From: an uncultured bacterium
Lineage (GTDB): Bacteria; DUMJ01
Assembly: GCA_937958695.1 (NCBI GenBank)
Contig: CALGNK010000011.1
Coordinates: 82,694 to 146,693 of the forward strand
Direction: 5' to 3'
DNA: 64,000 nt
Shown: piece after piece, positions 52,011-63,873 of the stretch
How the letters are laid out: every line of letters begins with the position of its first letter
How positions within the stretch are numbered: the stretch's first letter is position 1
Translations under genes and position numbers: made by a program
Notes under the pieces: model-generated
Database searches by the model: none
The model's input: only the letters and a program-made list of their open reading frames with translations
What the model was told of the DNA's origin: nothing

Positions 52011-53911
52011 TCCTAGGTATAGATACAGGTGGAACCTATACGGACTCTGTCCTCTTAGATGAGGACAGAGTCTTTTCTAAAGGTAAGGCTCCCACAACGC
52101 ACTATGATCTTACAAAGGGAGTAAAAGAGAGCATTAATAAGCTTGAAAAATCTTTTTTTCCTAATATCTCAGCTGTAATACTCTCTACCACCCTAGCTAC
52201 TAATACCATTGTTGAGATGAGGAGACTTGAAAGGGTAAAAGAAGTCCTTATTGGATATGACAAGAATTTCTTCTTAAAGAGTATTCAGACTAAACCCAAC
52301 TGGTTAGAGTTTGAGTTTATCTCAGGAAGTATAGATATTACAGGAGAAGAATTACTTCCTTTAGATATAGAGGCAATAAAAAGGTTACCTAAAGTAAATC
52401 ATCCAATAGCCATATCTGGCTATATGAGCCCAGTAAATCCTAAATACGAACTAACCGCTAAAGAGATACTAAAATCCAAAACGAGATACCCTGTAGTCTG
52501 TGGAAGTGAACTCTCAGGAGAATTAAACTCAATAAAGAGAGCTATTACTACTGCACTTAATGCTTCCTTAATGCCATCTATATCAGGGTTTATAACTGAT
52601 GTAAAAAATGTCTTATTGGAGCTAGGAATTAATTCAAGGATATTAATAGTAAATGCGGATGGTTCTATAACAGACGTAGATTCAGCTATGGAGAAGCCTA
52701 TAAAGACAGTTCTTTCTGGCCCAGCAAGTAGTACACTTGGAGGATTATTTCTATCTAATGTAAACGACGGTATTGTTGTAGATATGGGAGGAACCACCAC
52801 TGACATATCCCTTATTAAAGATTCAATACCGATTGTCTCAAACGAAGGGGCAAAGGTTGGTGATTGGGATCTCTTGTTACCATCTCTAAAGATGAGGACT
52901 ATTGGATTAGGAGGGGATAGCAGGATATATCCTTCTAAAAATGGGATAGAGGTAGGACCAACAAGGGTTATTCCGATCTCTGTCTTGGGAGAGAGATTCC
53001 CTGAGATAAAAAACAAATTAAAGATAAATCATAATTCTTCTCTAGTACCTCCAAACGAATTTATCATTAAGCTTAGAGAACCAAGCTTTGAATTAAATCA
53101 AATAGAAAAAAAGCTTCTAAAAAGTATAGACAGAGAACCAGTATCTATTGAAGATGCAACAAAGATATGTGGTTTGAGTCACCCATACATATTAGATTCT
53201 GTCATTCAAAGGCTAGAAGAAATGGGGTCAATTATAAGGGCCGGATTAACCCCAACAGATATACTCAACTACTCTGGTGAATGCGAGATAGGAGATCCAA
53301 GTATCAGCTCAAGAGCTATATCAGCATTTTCTAAAGAAAAAGATTTTCCAAAATATATAAAACGTGTCATAGTTAAAAAGATTACTACAGAGATACTCAG
53401 ATATCTACTATCATTAGAGTATAAAGACGATAAAATAGAGGGGCTTCTAAGCAGAATAATAAATGACAGTTTTGATAAAAGGACAAATCTATTAGAACCC
53501 TATATAAAGGTTCCTTTTCCTATAATAGGTGTAGGGGCTCCTGTAAAGAGTTTTATATATGATGTGGCAGAGATGCTACATACAACTGCTATAGTCCCAG
53601 AGCACTACGAAGTAGCCAATGCTATTGGAGCCGGATGGGGAAGAGTCTTGAGGTCTTTAGAATTAGAGATAGACCCGATAGTATTATCTGCAGAGATAAA
53701 AGGCTATAGGATAGTAGGACTGGATAAAAGATTTGAGACATACGAAGAAGCAGAGGCTTTTGCTATTAACTATGGTAGAGATGTGCTAAAGATCCAGATG
53801 AAAAACCTCGTTGGAGAAGATACCGATATAAGTGTTGAATTCCTGTCTAGTAATAATGGGGATATCCTTATAAGAAAGATAAGATTTTTAGGTATAGGAA
53901 GAGTAAAGTAG
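52007..53911 (+). CDS. Hydantoinase/oxoprolinase (HyuA-like) family protein
   Basis: A 634-residue member of the HyuA family with the actin-like ATP-binding start GIDTGGTYTDSV and central VDMGGTTTDISLI. No HyuB partner is present. Related stand-alone HyuA-like proteins are known, and some iron-sulphur relatives (RACE proteins) reactivate corrinoid proteins. Given the coupled ferredoxin and Hdr-like genes, an ATP-dependent reductive-activation role is an inference to consider beside 5-oxoprolinase activity. Confidence 0.8.
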   Translation: MILGIDTGGTYTDSVLLDEDRVFSKGKAPTTHYDLTKGVKESINKLEKSFFPNISAVILSTTLATNTIVEMRRLERVKEVLIGYDKNFFLKSIQTKPNWLEFEFISGSIDITGEELLPLDIEAIKRLPKVNHPIAISGYMSPVNPKYELTAKEILKSKTRYPVVCGSELSGELNSIKRAITTALNASLMPSISGFITDVKNVLLELGINSRILIVNADGSITDVDSAMEKPIKTVLSGPASSTLGGLFLSNVNDGIVVDMGGTTTDISLIKDSIPIVSNEGAKVGDWDLLLPSLKMRTIGLGGDSRIYPSKNGIEVGPTRVIPISVLGERFPEIKNKLKINHNSSLVPPNEFIIKLREPSFELNQIEKKLLKSIDREPVSIEDATKICGLSHPYILDSVIQRLEEMGSIIRAGLTPTDILNYSGECEIGDPSISSRAISAFSKEKDFPKYIKRVIVKKITTEILRYLLSLEYKDDKIEGLLSRIINDSFDKRTNLLEPYIKVPFPIIGVGAPVKSFIYDVAEMLHTTAIVPEHYEVANAIGAGWGRVLRSLELEIDPIVLSAEIKGYRIVGLDKRFETYEEAEAFAINYGRDVLKIQMKNLVGEDTDISVEFLSSNNGDILIRKIRFLGIGRVK

Positions 53912-53939
53912 TATATAAATAGTACTAAAAACTTAGTAG

Positions 53940-56865
<2,926 letters not shown>

Positions 56866-57285
56866 CCTTCAGCACATTTCGAAGTTTTATCAATGCGGTT
56901 CTTATCTCGTCCTTCTCTTTCTCATCTAAAAAGTTAAGCGATTTATTTAAAACCTCAAGCTTTTCTCCTTGGATTTTCTCCAGTAAGGCATACCCTTCCT
57001 CAGTTACTTCTAAGATTACTACTCTTCTATCCTCTTTACTCCTTACTCTGATCACTAGTTTATTCTCCTCAAGTTTATCTACAAGCTCTGTCACAGTGCT
57101 AGATGAAAGATATAACATATCACATAAATCACCCATCGTAGGACGTTTCTCTCTTATTATTCTCAAAGCTCTATACTGAAGAGGGGTAATATTATATTTT
57201 TCCATCAATTTCCTATTCCTACTCTTTATTAAGGCTAATATATCATTTAACAGAACTTCAATTTCTTCGTTCATCTTACTTTTCG

Positions 57286-57306
57286 TATTCCGAACATTTC
57301 GGACTA
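57286..57306. promoter_or_regulatory. Palindromic MarR operator candidate
   Basis: TCCGAA-CAT-TTCGGA (57289-57303) is a perfect 6-bp inverted repeat, with TA on one side matched by TA on the other. It begins 12 bases before the MarR start codon, downstream of a TATAAA-like -10. Confidence 0.6.
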
Positions 57307-57360
57307 AAAAGATTTTATAAAATTTTTAACCATTTTTAAAGACGGATGGAGAAAAATATT

Positions 57361-57780
57361 CTATATTCCTTTTCTTTTTCTCAAGATATGGTACCCTATA
57401 ATCCTAAATATCGATTCCCTTATCTCAGGATATCTTATATTAGAAACTATAGAGTTTATATATCTTTTATCTTCTTCTGTAAGGTCATCTAGGTTTAAAT
57501 CTTTTTCAAACCTAATATTAAATGAATAAACTTTAAATCTTATCTCACTAATAGGTGTATCAAGCTCTTCACTCAACTTCTCTATAATCTCATCAGCATG
57601 AGTTGAAAGCTCAGCAGCATGAGTACCTGAAGGAACACCAACAAAGAGAACCCCATCCTTATAGTATATTACCTGTGCAAACTTAGTTATATTCTCCCCA
57701 ACTATCCTCTTCCAAACTATAGGAAGAAGGGAGTATCTGCGTAGTGGAAGAGATAACAGTACATTAGAAAGACTCTTCAT
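57361..57780 (-). CDS. DUF721/DciA-like protein
   Basis: A 139-residue protein of the DUF721 family (LLPIVWKRIVGENITKFAQV, then DGVLFVGVPSGTHAAEL). DciA members help load the replicative helicase. Its place at the end of the dnaA-dnaN-S4-recF run is the classical one. It overlaps recF by 17 bases. Confidence 0.85.
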   Translation of the reverse strand: MKSLSNVLLSLPLRRYSLLPIVWKRIVGENITKFAQVIYYKDGVLFVGVPSGTHAAELSTHADEIIEKLSEELDTPISEIRFKVYSFNIRFEKDLNLDDLTEEDKRYINSIVSNIRYPEIRESIFRIIGYHILRKRKGI

Positions 57781-58846
57781 CTATAACATCTCCCCCATCT
57801 ATACTAAAGATTAATCCACGTCTTCCAATATCTCTTATAGAAATCATAGATGCAAATAGTTGCGGTGATTTCTCCTCTATTGCGGATAGGATAATCTTAC
57901 TATTCCTTTCATCAAGTCTATTTAGAAATTCATCTATAAGTAATACTGGCTTATAACCCTTTAGTTCTTTTATCAATTCTAGTTGTGCAATCTTTAAGAG
58001 GAAAATTATTACTTGAACCTCTCCATTAGAGGCAAAACTTCTACTATCTCTACCGTTTATCTTTATGACTACATCATCTCTATGTGGCCCAACCAGAGTC
58101 AGACCTACAGCCTCTTCTTTATCTCTAGAGGAATTAAACCTTTCTCTATAAATACTTAGGCTTTCTTCTATATCCTCCGTCATAGATGGAGACTCTATTT
58201 TTACATCTATACTAAATCTTTTTCCTTCTCGCTTTAGATATTCGTTATATATAGATATAGTTTTATGTCTACCTATTATTATACTTTCTCCAAGCTCAAT
58301 AAGTATTTGAGTAAGAGAGTCCAAGAGTTTCCTGTCAAAATTCTTATCCCTCAGTACCCTGTTCCTCCTTATTAGTATATCTTTATATCTATTTAATGTA
58401 AAATAATATCCTGAATCAATATTTACGGCAAATTCATCAAGAAAAGTCCTTCTCCTATCCGGACTTCCAGTTATTATCTCGTTATCTCCATCAAAAATAG
58501 AAACAGTATAGAATGAACCCAGATATCTTTTAAGTGGAACTATCTTTCCATTTATAGAAAAAGCCTTCTCACCATTAACTTTTACCTGAGTCACTAGTTT
58601 CAATATCTTACCATCTTCACAATAAACCTCACCTCTAACCCAAGTAAATGGTTCACCCCACTTTACTGCCTCAGAGTCCTTTTTCCCTCTTTTTAATTCA
58701 CCGTTAGATAAAAGGTAGATAGCTTCTAGAAGATTTGTTTTTCCTGCACCATTTGGGCCGATGAATATATTGATATTTGGGTCAAAATTTAACAGTAGGT
58801 GTGAGTAATTCCTATAAGAGAGAAGTTCGATACTATTAAGTATCAT
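57764..58846 (-). CDS. recF: DNA replication and repair protein RecF
   Basis: A 360-residue SMC-like ATPase. The Walker A is GPNGAGKTN at residues 30-38, and the Walker B/signature end is LLIDEFLNRLDE. The start ELLSYRNYSHLLLNF is typical. It loads RecA at gaps together with RecO/RecR. It overlaps the S4-domain gene by 4 bases. Confidence 0.95.
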   Translation of the reverse strand: MILNSIELLSYRNYSHLLLNFDPNINIFIGPNGAGKTNLLEAIYLLSNGELKRGKKDSEAVKWGEPFTWVRGEVYCEDGKILKLVTQVKVNGEKAFSINGKIVPLKRYLGSFYTVSIFDGDNEIITGSPDRRRTFLDEFAVNIDSGYYFTLNRYKDILIRRNRVLRDKNFDRKLLDSLTQILIELGESIIIGRHKTISIYNEYLKREGKRFSIDVKIESPSMTEDIEESLSIYRERFNSSRDKEEAVGLTLVGPHRDDVVIKINGRDSRSFASNGEVQVIIFLLKIAQLELIKELKGYKPVLLIDEFLNRLDERNSKIILSAIEEKSPQLFASMISIRDIGRRGLIFSIDGGDVIDEESF

Positions 58847-59064
58847 ATGGTCTTTCTCTTGACGATAAAGTCCCCTTGTCCTTCAACAGTTATTATATCA
58901 TTCTCTTTTAACTTCTTTCCCCTTTGGGTCTCCACCTTACCATTTACAGAAACAAGACCTTGCTGTATAAGTACCTTAGCTTCTCCACCAGTTTGAACAA
59001 TACTAGCCCACTTTAAAAATTGGCCCAATGTTATCGTTTCTGTAAATATATAGACCTCTTTCAT
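58843..59064 (-). CDS. S4-domain RNA-binding protein (YaaA/RlbA type)
   Basis: A 73-residue small S4 protein (TLGQFLKWASIVQTGGEAKVL, then GLVSVNGKVETQRGKKL). It occupies the conserved slot between dnaN and recF and overlaps both by 4 bases. In related bacteria it is linked to ribosome assembly. Confidence 0.92.
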   Translation of the reverse strand: MKEVYIFTETITLGQFLKWASIVQTGGEAKVLIQQGLVSVNGKVETQRGKKLKENDIITVEGQGDFIVKRKTI

Positions 59065-60143
59065 TCTGACTCCATTGGCATTGTTACATATATAAAGTCA
59101 GGGTCATTATCAAATGTAAATAAGGCAGGATCTTTTTCCCCAGATATCTTTATAGAAACCATACCTTCATCGGTAGATAGGAAATCGGTTATATAATTAG
59201 CAGAGAATATAACTTCTATCTCATCTCCATCTGTCTCTACAGATAACTCGTCAAATACTACACCTATATGGGATCTGGCGCTCAATACAAGTTTTCCTTT
59301 TCTTATACTAAATTTGACTGCATAATCTTCCTCTCTAGAGATAGGCAGTACCCTCTTTATAGATTCTCTTAACATATCTTTATCTAGTCTTATTGTAGAT
59401 ATAAACTCAGATGGTATTACCCTCTCATACTGTGGAAAGTTTCCATCTATTATAGATGTAACTAATATTATATCACTACTCCTAAGCCTTACTTTAGAAC
59501 CAGAGAAATCTATAGCTATCTCTTCATCTAGATCTGCAGAGGTAAATGTTTCTAAACTAAGGGCAGGAAGTATTACACTACTCCCAATATCTTCTATAGG
59601 AATCTTCTTTACCGCTAATCTATTTGCATCGGTAGCTACCAATCTAACTTCATCTTCTCTGGAATCTATGAATATCCCAGATAATACAGGTCTTACACTA
59701 CTTTTATCTACAAAAGGAGAAACTTTCCTTACTGCGGATTTAAGTATATCTGACTTTATAAATATCTCTCTTTCAGGAAGAAATTCCTCTGGAAGTGGAA
59801 AATCTAGTAGATTCTGTGTTGGTATATGATAGATGGTATCTCCCGCATTGATATCAAGCGTCTTATCTTCTATTATCCCAACTATAGATTCTGAGGTAAG
59901 GCTATCTATAATATCTCTAAATAGCTTTGCAGAGACAAGAAAGGTTTGAGATTCGTCTGTGTTACAATGGATGAGTGACTCTACATTCATCTCTATGTTT
60001 GTTGCATATAGATAAAGCTTATCTGGAACTTCAGTTCTTATAAGGATAGAGCTAAGACTATCCTTGGTACTTCTTGCTGGAATAATCTTTGTTACTACTT
60101 GAAGCTTTTCTTCTAATTCTTTTCTATTACATACAAATTGCAT
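59061..60143 (-). CDS. dnaN: DNA polymerase III beta sliding clamp
   Basis: A 360-residue clamp with three repeated domains. Landmarks are FVDKSSVRPVLSGIFID, VATDANRLAVKKI and the C-terminal YVTMPM. It is the first gene after the origin in the dnaA direction. An AGGAGG-like site precedes its ATG. Confidence 0.96.
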   Translation of the reverse strand: MQFVCNRKELEEKLQVVTKIIPARSTKDSLSSILIRTEVPDKLYLYATNIEMNVESLIHCNTDESQTFLVSAKLFRDIIDSLTSESIVGIIEDKTLDINAGDTIYHIPTQNLLDFPLPEEFLPEREIFIKSDILKSAVRKVSPFVDKSSVRPVLSGIFIDSREDEVRLVATDANRLAVKKIPIEDIGSSVILPALSLETFTSADLDEEIAIDFSGSKVRLRSSDIILVTSIIDGNFPQYERVIPSEFISTIRLDKDMLRESIKRVLPISREEDYAVKFSIRKGKLVLSARSHIGVVFDELSVETDGDEIEVIFSANYITDFLSTDEGMVSIKISGEKDPALFTFDNDPDFIYVTMPMESE

Positions 60144-60221
60144 TTTTACCTCCTGTTGAAATACTAGTATGTCTACTATAATCTTTTAAAAACTTAGTAG
60201 CAATAATAGTTCAGTTTGTAC

Positions 60222-60354
60222 TGTGGATAAAATATATAAACTCTTCTATTATTCAGTATTGAGCTTGTGGATAACTTTGTGGATAACTTCAAAGTTATCC
60301 ACAGGTTATTCACAATATTAACAAGCCCAAAGATAGTTATCCACATTATCCACA
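60222..60354. other. Chromosomal replication origin (oriC) DnaA-box cluster
   Basis: Six perfect DnaA boxes and one with a single mismatch lie in 133 bases between dnaA and dnaN. TGTGGATAA occurs at 60222-60230, 60266-60274 and 60278-60286. TTATCCACA occurs at 60295-60303, 60337-60345 and 60346-60354. TTATTCACA occurs at 60306-60314. The boxes form two oppositely oriented groups about 60290, and the last two are directly abutted. The AT-rich stretch 60160-60260 on the dnaN side could be the unwinding element. Confidence 0.93.
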
Positions 60355-60356
60355 TA

Positions 60357-61706
60357 TTATACCCTGATAAACCTGTTAATAAGTTGATTAATCGTCCTAG
60401 CAATCTCAGGGTCTTGTCTAATTGCGTCTTTAATCTTTTCATAGGCATATATAACAGTAGAGTGATCCCTTCCTCCGAATTCCCTCCCTATCGTTGGTAG
60501 AGACGCATTAGTAAGTTCTCTGGCTATATACATAGCTACCTGCCTTGGAAATGCGGATTCTCTTGTTCTTCTTTGTCCCCTCATCTCGTCTATGGATATA
60601 CCATAATACTCTGCAACTACTTTCTGTATCTCAGGTATCGTTGCTGGATGTTTCTTCTCTTTACTGTCGGTAAATAGTGACGCAAGGCATTCTTGTGCTA
60701 ATTCTAGGATTATGGGCCTTTTCGTTAGAGAGGCAGATGCAATAACCTTTATAAGAGCCCCCTCAAGCTCCCTTATATTTGAAACAACCCTTTCTGCAAT
60801 AAAATTTATCACCTCATCCGGAATAGATATAAGGTCTAATTCAGCCTTCTTTCTAAGTATAGCTATTCTAGTCTCTAGGTCGGGAGGTTGTATATCTACA
60901 GTAAGTCCCCACTCGAACCTAGAGATAAGCCTTTCTTCTAATGTTGGTATCTCTTTTGGAGGGCGGTCACTAGAGATTACTATCTGTTTCCCAGCCTCAT
61001 ATAAGGCGTTAAATGTATGGAAGAATTCCTCTTGTGTTGTCTCTTTCCCTGCTAAGAAGTGTATATCATCTATTAATAGTAGGTCTACACTTCTATACCT
61101 TCCTCTAAATTCTACTGTAGTATGGTCTCTTATAGAGTTTATAAGCTCATTGGTGAAGCGTTCAGATGAGATATAAACAACCTTTAACCCTGTCTTTTTA
61201 GATATTACATAATGCCCTATTGCCTGCATTAGATGAGTTTTTCCTAGCCCAACTCCTCCGTATATGAATAGAGGATTGTATGACTTGCCAGGATTTTCTG
61301 CAACTGCAACAGCAGCAGCATGTGCCATCCTATTACCACTTCCTACGACAAAGGTGTCGAATGTATATCTACTGTTAAGTTGAGGAATTTCTTGGTCTAT
61401 CTGTTCTGTTTTCGTTCTGCTAGAGGCAGTGCTTGGTTTTTCTATAATGGAATCATCTACAATAATCTTTACGTTAATTGTCCTTCCAGCAAGTGCAGAA
61501 AGAGTGCTTTTTAAAGTTGGGAATAGTCTACTCTCTAGCCATTCCTTAGCAAATGAGTTAGGAACAGCTATAACCGCTATATCATTTTTTATCTCCATAA
61601 GTTTTGCTGTTTTAAGCCAGGTCTCAAAGCTAGCTGGGCTCAAAACAGGTTCTAACTCTTCAAGCAAACTATTCCATATTATTGATATCTCTGACATCTG
61701 CTCCAT
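60357..61706 (-). CDS. dnaA: Replication initiator DnaA
   Basis: A 449-residue initiator. Domain I starts IWNSLLEELEPVLSPASFETW. The AAA+ domain has Walker A GGVGLGKTH (150-158) and Walker B LLIDDIHFLAGKE. The domain IV signature is GRDHSTVIYAYEKI. Its stop codon region lies only a few bases from the nearest DnaA box. GGGAGGG precedes ATG 61706. Confidence 0.97.
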   Translation of the reverse strand: MEQMSEISIIWNSLLEELEPVLSPASFETWLKTAKLMEIKNDIAVIAVPNSFAKEWLESRLFPTLKSTLSALAGRTINVKIIVDDSIIEKPSTASSRTKTEQIDQEIPQLNSRYTFDTFVVGSGNRMAHAAAVAVAENPGKSYNPLFIYGGVGLGKTHLMQAIGHYVISKKTGLKVVYISSERFTNELINSIRDHTTVEFRGRYRSVDLLLIDDIHFLAGKETTQEEFFHTFNALYEAGKQIVISSDRPPKEIPTLEERLISRFEWGLTVDIQPPDLETRIAILRKKAELDLISIPDEVINFIAERVVSNIRELEGALIKVIASASLTKRPIILELAQECLASLFTDSKEKKHPATIPEIQKVVAEYYGISIDEMRGQRRTRESAFPRQVAMYIARELTNASLPTIGREFGGRDHSTVIYAYEKIKDAIRQDPEIARTINQLINRFIRV

Positions 61707-61786
61707 ATTATATCCCTCCCACTCATAAGAGGATTTTACTATAAAAGATGTGAGAGAGTAAAGATGGGGTAAAAGTGAAAAAAAGA

Positions 61787-61814
61787 TTAGGGCAGGCTTA
61801 TAAGCCTGCCCTAA
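61787..61814 (-). terminator. Rho-independent terminator of the DUF5320 operon
   Basis: TTAGGGCAGGCTTA followed directly by its exact complement forms a 14-bp stem. The minus strand then runs TCTTTTTTTTC. It lies just past the stop of the gene at 61817 and insulates dnaA from the operon upstream. Confidence 0.92.
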
Positions 61815-61816
61815 AT

Positions 61817-62050
61817 TTACTTTTCGCTTTCTAACTCTTTGATCCTGGCTTCAAGTTGATTCAGTTCTTCTCTCAGAAGATCTGCTTGTTCTTTTAAGAT
61901 GTTTAATTCCTCTTCTTTAGTGATTGTTGGATATCTATGACATAAAACTTCCCAAGATCCCGGATGCCAGCATCTTGAAAGCCCTCCTCTACCTCTACCT
62001 ATGTAGGACCAAGGTAGGCTAAATCCAAATCCTCTTCCGAATCCGTGCAT
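61817..62050 (-). CDS. DUF5320-like small protein
   Basis: A 77-residue protein with a Gly/aromatic-rich head (MHGFGRGFGFSLPWSYIGRG) and a C-terminal coiled coil (ELNILKEQADLLREELNQLE). This fits DUF5320 proteins, often found beside metal- or Mo/Fe-cofactor-related genes. ATG 62050 after AAAGGAGG is preferred over a longer frame. It is the last gene of the operon. Confidence 0.75.
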   Translation of the reverse strand: MHGFGRGFGFSLPWSYIGRGRGGLSRCWHPGSWEVLCHRYPTITKEEELNILKEQADLLREELNQLEARIKELESEK

Positions 62051-62054
62051 TTTA

Positions 62055-62603
62055 TCACCTCCTTTCTTCTGCATTAAAAGTTCCCTTTCCTCCTGTGTTA
62101 CTACTCTTCGGTTTCTCCAATAAAAGTCTAGATATCAAACCTATTAGAATTGCAAACGGAATAATAAGAGAAAATCTCAAAAGAGCAAATTTCCAACCGA
62201 GAAATTCAGTCTCCAGAGGTAATAAAGGAGCTTTTCCGGCCCAGGCTGTAATGAATGCCATAACAAATGCTATAGATGCACCCTTATCAAGAATGGTTTT
62301 TAACAATGGGAATATAACGAAAGCAGAGCCCCCTATGAATAATGGTATTGTTGAAGCTAAAATTAGCCCTTTCCAACCAGACTCTTTCCCAAGAAATTTC
62401 GATAGTGTTTGTGTTGGTATCCATACCTGGATGAGACCAATAATTATAAGTACGGCGATAATTATCTCTATTGCCTTGGTAAAGGCATTATAGGCTACTT
62501 TTCCAACTAGCACTCCTTTTGATGGAGAAACAATAGCAACAATTGCCCATATCGTAACTGCTACAATGATATATATTAACGCTTCTTTTGTTATCTTTTT
62601 CAT
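62055..62603 (-). CDS. Half-size permease of the DUF318/ArsP type, second half
   Basis: A 182-residue membrane protein with about four to five spans. Landmarks are LGKESGWKGLILASTIPLFI, then AWAGKAPLLPLETEFLGWKF. It resembles one half of the predicted permease family (DUF318, ArsP/YraQ-like) that is usually one chain of about 300 residues. The partner half lies 4 bases upstream. The 27 C-terminal residues are hydrophilic. Confidence 0.75.
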   Translation of the reverse strand: MKKITKEALIYIIVAVTIWAIVAIVSPSKGVLVGKVAYNAFTKAIEIIIAVLIIIGLIQVWIPTQTLSKFLGKESGWKGLILASTIPLFIGGSAFVIFPLLKTILDKGASIAFVMAFITAWAGKAPLLPLETEFLGWKFALLRFSLIIPFAILIGLISRLLLEKPKSSNTGGKGTFNAEERR

Positions 62604-62607
62604 ATTG

Positions 62608-63090
62608 TCACCCCATAATTACTTCTACAATCATTGCAAGAAAAAAAACAAGAATGAAAGTAGAAAAATTCCTCACAATAACGAATCTCTTCCCAAAGAA
62701 TTTTATCTCGATTGGCAATGTTGATATTCCTATCAAAATCGCTGTCATAACAAAACCAAATATGGCACTATAACTAGCACCTTTATTAAGAAGGACGCCA
62801 GCAAAAGGGAAAACAGCTGCAGGTTGAACAAGGGCAAAAGTCCCAACCAATTCGCCTATAAGGATTCCCAATAATCCTCTGCCTGAGCCGAGCCATGAAG
62901 CAATCGTTTCTTTAGAGACAAACACGGATGTTACACCCATCAGGATAAAAATAAGAAATAATACAGGGAAAACAGTTAATGCCATTTTCCCAGAAACCTT
63001 TAGGACTTCTTTTGTTTTCTTAATATCTTTTACCGCTGAGAATATAAGCAGTATCAAAGCAACCAACAGATATATTATTCCGACATCCAT
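62608..63090 (-). CDS. Half-size permease of the DUF318/ArsP type, first half
   Basis: A 160-residue membrane protein with about four to five spans. ASWLGSGRGLLGILIGELVG and LPIEIKFFGKRFVIVRN mirror the LGKESGWKG and LPLETEFLGWKFALLR of the other half. The two proteins look like pseudo-symmetric halves encoded separately. It is between the DGC-domain gene and its partner. Confidence 0.75.
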   Translation of the reverse strand: MDVGIIYLLVALILLIFSAVKDIKKTKEVLKVSGKMALTVFPVLFLIFILMGVTSVFVSKETIASWLGSGRGLLGILIGELVGTFALVQPAAVFPFAGVLLNKGASYSAIFGFVMTAILIGISTLPIEIKFFGKRFVIVRNFSTFILVFFLAMIVEVIMG

Positions 63091-63092
63091 AC

Positions 63093-63509
63093 CTATTGTT
63101 CCTCCTTATATTCGATTGTTTCTACCATCTTCTTCGCAATTCTTTCTACATCAGCCTCATCAAAATCTAGAGTAGAAACTTTCTCAACCCCTTCGTTTAC
63201 AATTGTAAACTCGTAGGTTGGTTTAATACCAAGATTTTCTAAAATCTTACTGGTACATTTATTACCACAACCGTTAATCGCAATAAGCCTTTTTGCCTTT
63301 TTCGCAACGTCTATATGAACTTTTGACCCAGCTGCTATTGCACTGAGACAGCACATCCTTGATTTGTCTGGATTTTCCTTATTGAGTTTTACTCCTACTT
63401 CATGACCTACCTGACCAACAGATGCAGCACCGTCACAAACGAGGATAATATCAAGATTTTCTGCCTCTTTGTGACAGAGTGGCAGTTTTTGCCAATTCTC
63501 TTTACTCAT
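63093..63509 (-). CDS. DGC-domain zinc-binding-like protein
   Basis: A 138-residue protein of the DGC (putative zinc-binding) family. It has LVCDGAASVGQVGHEVG, SRMCCLSAIAAGS and the second motif INGCGNKCTSKILENLG. The Cys pairs suggest metal binding. Its product may feed or sense the substrate of the permease halves that follow. It overlaps the PadR gene by 8 bases. Confidence 0.82.
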   Translation of the reverse strand: MSKENWQKLPLCHKEAENLDIILVCDGAASVGQVGHEVGVKLNKENPDKSRMCCLSAIAAGSKVHIDVAKKAKRLIAINGCGNKCTSKILENLGIKPTYEFTIVNEGVEKVSTLDFDEADVERIAKKMVETIEYKEEQ

Positions 63510-63873
63510 TTTTATCTCCTCCTTCTATTGTTTTTATAATTTTCTCTACTATCTTGAGATTTTCTTTTGCGTTCATAACCCAGGTTTTTAAAAAGCTTTT
63601 CCCTATATCTGTAATGGAATATACCCTTCTTGCCGGACCTATATCCTTTATATCCCAACTAGAAGTCACTAGACCTTCAATTTCCATTGCCCTTAGTATC
63701 CTATATATGACACTTGGATGGAATAGGGATATGTCTATACCAAATCCTCTTAATTCTTCTATCAGCGAGTAGCCGTATGTTGGCTTATTCATTAGTATAA
63801 CTAGCGTAGCCGGAATCAATATGTCTCCGTCGATAAATGGGTTATGTACACAACCCCTAAATCTTCCCCTCAT
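63502..63873 (-). CDS. PadR-family regulator
   Basis: A 123-residue winged-helix protein (TLVILMNKPTYGYSLIEEL, then FHPSVIYRILRAMEIEGLV and RRVYSITDIGKSFL). Its ATG overlaps the stop of the gene upstream (ATGA). It probably controls this operon; the promoter lies outside the window. Confidence 0.88.
   Translation of the reverse strand: MRGRFRGCVHNPFIDGDILIPATLVILMNKPTYGYSLIEELRGFGIDISLFHPSVIYRILRAMEIEGLVTSSWDIKDIGPARRVYSITDIGKSFLKTWVMNAKENLKIVEKIIKTIEGGDKNE

Noticed and set aside
52420-53016. A 198-codon open frame on the minus strand inside the hydantoinase-like gene
   Set aside because: It is fully antisense to a recognised gene, has no homology I can see and no ribosome site; similar long antisense frames occur opposite many genes here because of codon bias.
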